From: Akebia trifoliata
Lineage: Eukaryota > Streptophyta > Magnoliopsida > Ranunculales > Lardizabalaceae
NCBI GenBank assembly: GCA_017979445.1
Contig: CM030714.1
Coordinates: forward strand, 47,383,220 to 47,447,219
Length of the DNA stretch: 64,000 bases
Reading direction: 5' to 3'
Shown: positions 59,801 through 64,000 of the stretch, one piece after another
How the letters are laid out: each line of letters opens with the position of its first letter
Position numbering within the stretch: the first letter of the stretch is position 1
The notes under the pieces: generated by a model
Databases searched by the model: none
What the model was told of the DNA's origin: nothing
The model's input: only the letters and a program-made list of their open reading frames with translations
Program-made: the position numbers and the translations under genes

Positions 59801-62800
59801 TTGTTTCACTCAACCACTTCTAGATCATGTGAAATTGCATCTTGAGGCAGACGATCCACCAAGTCCCACCTCTCAATGAAATTAGGGGAGTCCCTCTACT
59901 CCTTTTTATCTTTCATTCCATTCTCCTCTGAAAGCTCTAACTATTGGCCTATACGCTCTATTAAAAACCGACGAAAACTTTCTCCATTGAGAAATAGCAG
60001 AAATATCCTTTATTAGTGAGTAGCTGAGCTGATACTAACGATATGTTTCTCACAAGAATGGGTTGCGTAATGGAAAAATGAACGCATGATTTGTGTCATC
60101 TGGATTGCATAGTTGGTATTGTGTCCAACATAGTATCGACTCTGGATAGAAGATAATCAAACAAACGACGCTGTAAAATAAGTTTGGATGCCTTAAGCAG
60201 TCAAGATTATCATTGTCCTAAGGGCAAAGTAGATTGAATAAGAAGGCCCAGTTGAGTAGCGTCCGTTACAAAGTAGCAAAATCATGCATGTGCCAAGTTC
60301 TTCAGGATAAATCCATTTGATTAGAAGATAGGCCCTGCCCCCATCATAGTAGATGCAGGGTATGAGAAATAAACAAATAAATTATTTCCACTTGCCACAA
60401 ATTTAAAAAACACTTTGTATTATTAATTATCTCAAAGAAGCAGATCACGAAATTAATCACCCATGGTTTCAGGCAACAAAATCATAGATGAATATCTTCA
60501 ATTTATCAACTATACAGTCTTTATGGCATGAAAAATCTAGTGAAATGATTGATCTTGAATTGCACAATTTAAAATCTATTGAGTTGACATGTGAAGTACC
60601 TCATTTGTCTCTGAGCCTGTAGCAATGAAACCATCAGATATAGATAGACCCACAAAATTCTGAGACCAAGCAAAACATGTATCAGTAGCAAACGAATCCA
60701 GGCTACCATAGATTTCTAAGAGGAATTTATAGCTGCAAACAATACTAGGGGAGACATCATCAGGAAAAATAGAACACTCATTCACATAAGCAACAGAAAT
60801 TTATCAAGATTCTTTGGCCAAACCTATCACCTTTGTATTCAAAAGCACTCAATATCAATTAATCCTTAATTTTTATTCAACAATCGCAGCCATGGATATT
60901 ATTTGTACATCACAGACCCACAGAATTGGGAAATGCATCGGATAAAAGAAAATCGATTTTATTTCAGTGCTCTACTTAAAAATTGAACCACGAAGTTCTT
61001 TTGCAAATGGTCCTAAAGTTCAAAATCCAATGAAGCGGATGCCATTTGCATGAGGGATTAAGGATGACTCAGCCCACAGACTTCAAGGAAATATTACTTA
61101 TAGGTTAGGGTGATATGAGAAGTTGAACAGTGTGGAAATTATAAGTACACTTTCTCGGGCAGTAAATTGACAAACATTGTTGTTATTTCTGATACTTCCA
61201 GCATCATATGCTGACAAATTTTGGTTTCCCCTTATTGAGGGTCTCCATACTGGTTCCACCTTGGATGACTTTTTTTTTTTACTTGTTCGAAGAGAAAGAA
61301 AGAATCAAAGAAAAATAGGATTAATGGTATAAATCGTCTTGATAAGAAAGAGAGCAAATTAATGGTGATTAAAATGGCAAAAACCTGAGCTATAACCATA
61401 GAAACAAAATAAAGTTTATATTATACACATCAAGAAGTTCAAATTAATATAATGAGTGCACCTTTGCATTTGTATGCCCGGTGAATGTTTGGTGAGGACT
61501 GTCAAGTACTCGTGATGTGCACGTTGATAAATCCCAAAGCTTCAGGGAATTATCCGTAGATGCAGAAACAAGAGTCATTGGATCTATGAACTTGACATAG
61601 CTCACAGTCCTAGTGTGACCAATTAAGGTGCACAAAGGAATACTCGTGTTACGAAGATCATAACAATAGATTTTATGATCAGCTGAACCAAATGCAAGTG
61701 TACGTGCAGAATCTGGAGGGAACTGAACACAGCAAACATTGGCCTTTGTTTTGATGGTACCAACACTTCCTCCCTGCATTAGCAACCCATGTAAGAAATA
61801 ACTTATTATTCATCCAGATATAAGAACAACATAATGCTGACAATTAGATGAATGCAGTACGTTTAGTTTCAAAGCTGATATCCACCAAGTGCAAAAATAG
61901 AATTGCCTGATTGATATTCCATAGCTTAACAGCACCGTCATCACTTCCGCTAGCCAGCTTCGTTGGATCTGCTGATGAGAAATCGACAGACCAAACACGC
62001 CTCTCATGCTCCTTCATCTCCATAAAGACTTGGCCTCGCATAACATCCCAAACCTGAATACATTTTAAAGGAGCAACTGAAGAACCTTACACATCAGAGG
62101 GAGAAAAAATGGTAATGAAATATATGCCAAGGCCTACCTGCACAACACCTTCGAAGTCACTTGAAGCAAGCTTGCTTTTGATATAACTATTCCAGCATAG
62201 GCTGCTAAGTTTTGATCTACTAGCCATCTCAATTACAGGATAATGAATGTCACGGTCTTCATTTAGGATCATATCACATTCAAAAATTTTAATTTTCCTA
62301 TTTACACCAGCTGTAGCAAAAAATTCTTTGTCACGATCAAAACTGAGGGAGCACACTAGGTTGGAGGAATTTAACAGATCCCCTTGTTTGAGGTCTGCCC
62401 TAACTTTTAAATTGCTGAAAGATAGATACTTGCACAGACCTTCAAGGAATGGATTTATCCATCCACTTTTTCTAACTGTAGCATTCCCCTCCTTGGAGCC
62501 CAAATTATTGACAGAACTTCCTTCAGTTACCACAACTGACCCTCTAACATTACTACTAATTTGAGAATATCTATTTAGTGGTTTTTCCATTGGCTTGATT
62601 GACCTGCATCTTGTTGAAAAATAAGCTGATTCCAGTTTCTTAAAGTTCTTCATCAATCGAGAACTTTTGGACAGAATACTTTCCGGATTATCAGTTTGTA
62701 TCTTTGACGTCTCCACATCACCTATATCTTCATCAAATTCCTCTTCACCGTGGAACTGAAGTCCAGATCTGACACGTTTTCTGGACCCCAAGGTAGCTAA

Positions 62801-63110
62801 ATCCTCATTTCTAACTAGATTCGGTGACGGGTTATCTACATTTCCCAATGCTGAATGATCATCCTTGTTCAGTTCTGGGTTTTTTTTCTTGAGGATGGAT
62901 TGCTGCTTCAGAACTTCTTCAATGTCAGACGACAGACAACAAATGGTATTGTGCAACTTATCAGCTGCTTCTTTTTCTCTTTGTTGCATCTGCAGAAGGA
63001 AATCAAGAAGCAACTCCTGCTCTTCTATTTCCTCTTTTAACTTTATTGCAGCCTCACGTTCTTCCAAACTGTCCCTTGGTTCATTGAGGAACTCCCTTTG
63101 TAACAACTCA
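56841..63110 (-). CDS. SPA1: SPA1-like suppressor of phytochrome A, C-terminal part (gene runs off the right edge)
   Basis: Subunit of the COP1/SPA ubiquitin ligase that degrades light-signalling transcription factors in darkness. Visible exons: 62138-63110, 61907-62053, 61462-61773, 60600-60659, 56841-57029, with correct phases throughout (about 559 codons). The first carries [20 protein letters not shown], a coiled coil (about [23 protein letters not shown]), a basic segment (SRKRVRS), then [18 protein letters not shown] and the first WD repeats. Later exons supply [84 protein letters not shown] and the C-terminal GNIKLLEMV. The kinase-like N-terminus is not in the window. The 62138-63110 exon is entered by a split codon, so an upstream exon must lie more than 890 bp to the right. 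One intron has a GC donor. The last intron (3.57 kb) holds a LINE. Confidence 0.95.
57350..57547. repeat. Palindromic foldback element in the SPA1 last intron
   Basis: The left end GGTGTCCCATTCCTATAAAA...GGTGTCTACGTGGC and the right end GCCACGTAGACACC...TTTTTATAGGAACGGGACACC are inverted copies over about 45 bp. No coding content. A degraded relative lies in MATE intron 6. Confidence 0.8.
58083..59900 (-). mobile_element. LINE, 3' portion of reverse-transcriptase ORF, in SPA1 last intron
   Basis: Poly-T at 58083-58098 marks the poly-A tail. On the minus strand, in shifting frames, it reads LGFRHFK and [10 protein letters not shown], then [20 protein letters not shown] and [18 protein letters not shown], then [17 protein letters not shown] and [16 protein letters not shown] (zinc-binding zf-RVT region with C...H..C), then [15 protein letters not shown]. 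It has several frameshifts and stops, so it is dead. It sits in the same orientation as the host gene. Confidence 0.8.
61905..61906 (-). other. GC splice donor in the SPA1-like gene
   Basis: On the minus strand the exon ends AATCAG and the intron starts GCAATT; the acceptor is ATGCAG before GGAGGAAGTGTTGG. The joined protein reads KLWNINQ | [10 protein letters not shown], as expected for the family. No GT donor nearby keeps the frame. Confidence 0.75.
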
Positions 63111-64000
63111 CTGATATATGTCACACCAAAAAGAGAAGGGTCTAACATTGTTTTAGAGTCAGATTACATAGCGAAAAGTTGCTAAATGTATCAACAGCAA
63201 TCACAGGTTAACTATTCGAAGCATAGAGATCCAAGACCTGCTTAAAGAGGGCATAATGGATAATGGGAACAATTTTCAAATACAAAAAATGTAAACAGAA
63301 GCAGAAGGGGTGATATCAATGCAACTTGAAAGTACTACAGATGGACCCTGACCCTCGTCATTGACAACTAATGGGATAATCTCATGGTTTAAAATAATGG
63401 TATCACTCAACGTATTCGTAAGCCAGATAAAGGATTCATATCACATGATATGAATTAATACAATACCATATGCAGGAAAAATCAATATACACTTTGACAC
63501 AGAAAGATACAGCACTGATAAATTACTCTTAGCTTATGGTTTAGAATAAATATTTTCCTAATAATACCTAAAATATCACTAATTTTCAATATTTCCAATG
63601 TGCCAAAACTTCCTATGTGTTTTGACATCCAGATTATTAAAAGCAGCCCAAAAGTCATGAAATAGTTTTTAAGATCTCTGAACGAGCTTTTCAATGCATC
63701 TAATGGCTTTCTAATCAGATATTTGAGTAGAAAGTTTTGCCCATTATAAATTAACAATGTCTAAGCCCAGTAGGAATTCACAATCTGGACTTCTTTTCCC
63801 GATATCTGTCGTTGCAGCTGCAGACGACTACTGATAGATGCTCTTTGCGTGGGATCCAAATTTTTAAACTGCATCTCAACTTGAGGGAAGTGTTGGGAGT
63901 TAGTAGTATAGGAGTAATAAACATGTAGCATATAGGCGTTTTTGTCCTTACGCCTCAGGTTGGATTGTTTGACATTACATATCTAACTAGGATATACTTG
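63111..64000 (-). other. Intron of the SPA1-like gene reaching the window edge
   Basis: No kinase-like domain or other exon is recognisable. The 3' splice site ATATATCAG is at 63111-63119. The rest is AT-rich with no element I could name. Confidence 0.7.

Noticed and set aside
56841..63110. SPA1 lacking its kinase-like domain as a truncated gene
   Set aside because: The first visible exon begins with a split codon after a good splice acceptor, and the window ends before the expected upstream exon, so the absence is an edge effect.

Overview
This window is nuclear DNA from a flowering plant. The evidence is spliced genes with GT-AG (and two GC-AG) introns, AT-rich intergenic DNA packed with small foldback (MITE-like) elements, LINE and Ty1/copia remnants, and plant-specific families (SPA1-type COP1/SPA WD40 protein, VQ-motif protein, early-nodulin-like phytocyanin, Ole e 1/AGP31-type wall protein, proton-pump interactor, DETOXIFICATION MATE transporter). 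The species cannot be named from the sequence.

Layout, left to right. 1-2.2 kb: intergenic, with a 93-bp tandem duplication and a foldback element close to the first gene. 2.2-6.4 kb (+): seven-exon MATE transporter with a one-base frame break in exon 2. 6.4-9.9 kb: intergenic foldback elements. 9.9-10.6 kb (+): early-nodulin-like phytocyanin that looks broken (very short intron, 32-bp duplication, frame slip), surrounded by palindromic elements sitting in (TA)n tracts. 15.4-26.5 kb (+): complete twelve-exon DEP1 (methylthioribulose-1-phosphate dehydratase/enolase-phosphatase of the methionine salvage cycle), with a 3.3-kb copia derivative in intron 4. 28.3-29.3 kb: near-identical 486-bp tandem duplication. 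29.9-30.5 kb (-): single-exon VQ protein. 35.6-37.5 kb (-): two-exon proline-rich Ole e 1 domain protein. 39.6-41.0 kb (-): short proton-pump-interactor-like gene. 46.0-48.4 kb: second retroelement with inverted LTRs. 48.7-50.7 kb: probable solo LTR split by a LINE. 51.4-53.1 kb (-): intact intronless eIF3d. 56.8 kb to the right edge (-): C-terminal two thirds of a SPA1-like photomorphogenesis repressor, with a LINE in its last intron; the N-terminal exon(s) lie beyond the window.

The genes do not form a pathway; they are independent transcription units. The most unusual content is two retroelement insertions whose terminal LTRs are inverted rather than direct, each flanked by an exact or near-exact 5-bp target-site duplication. 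In the DEP1 intron both outer ends are U5 ends. At 46-48 kb both outer ends are U3 ends and both primer-binding sites face inward. They look like mirror-image products of aberrant cDNA integration or rearrangement. A second theme is several families of palindromic elements that share hairpin cores.
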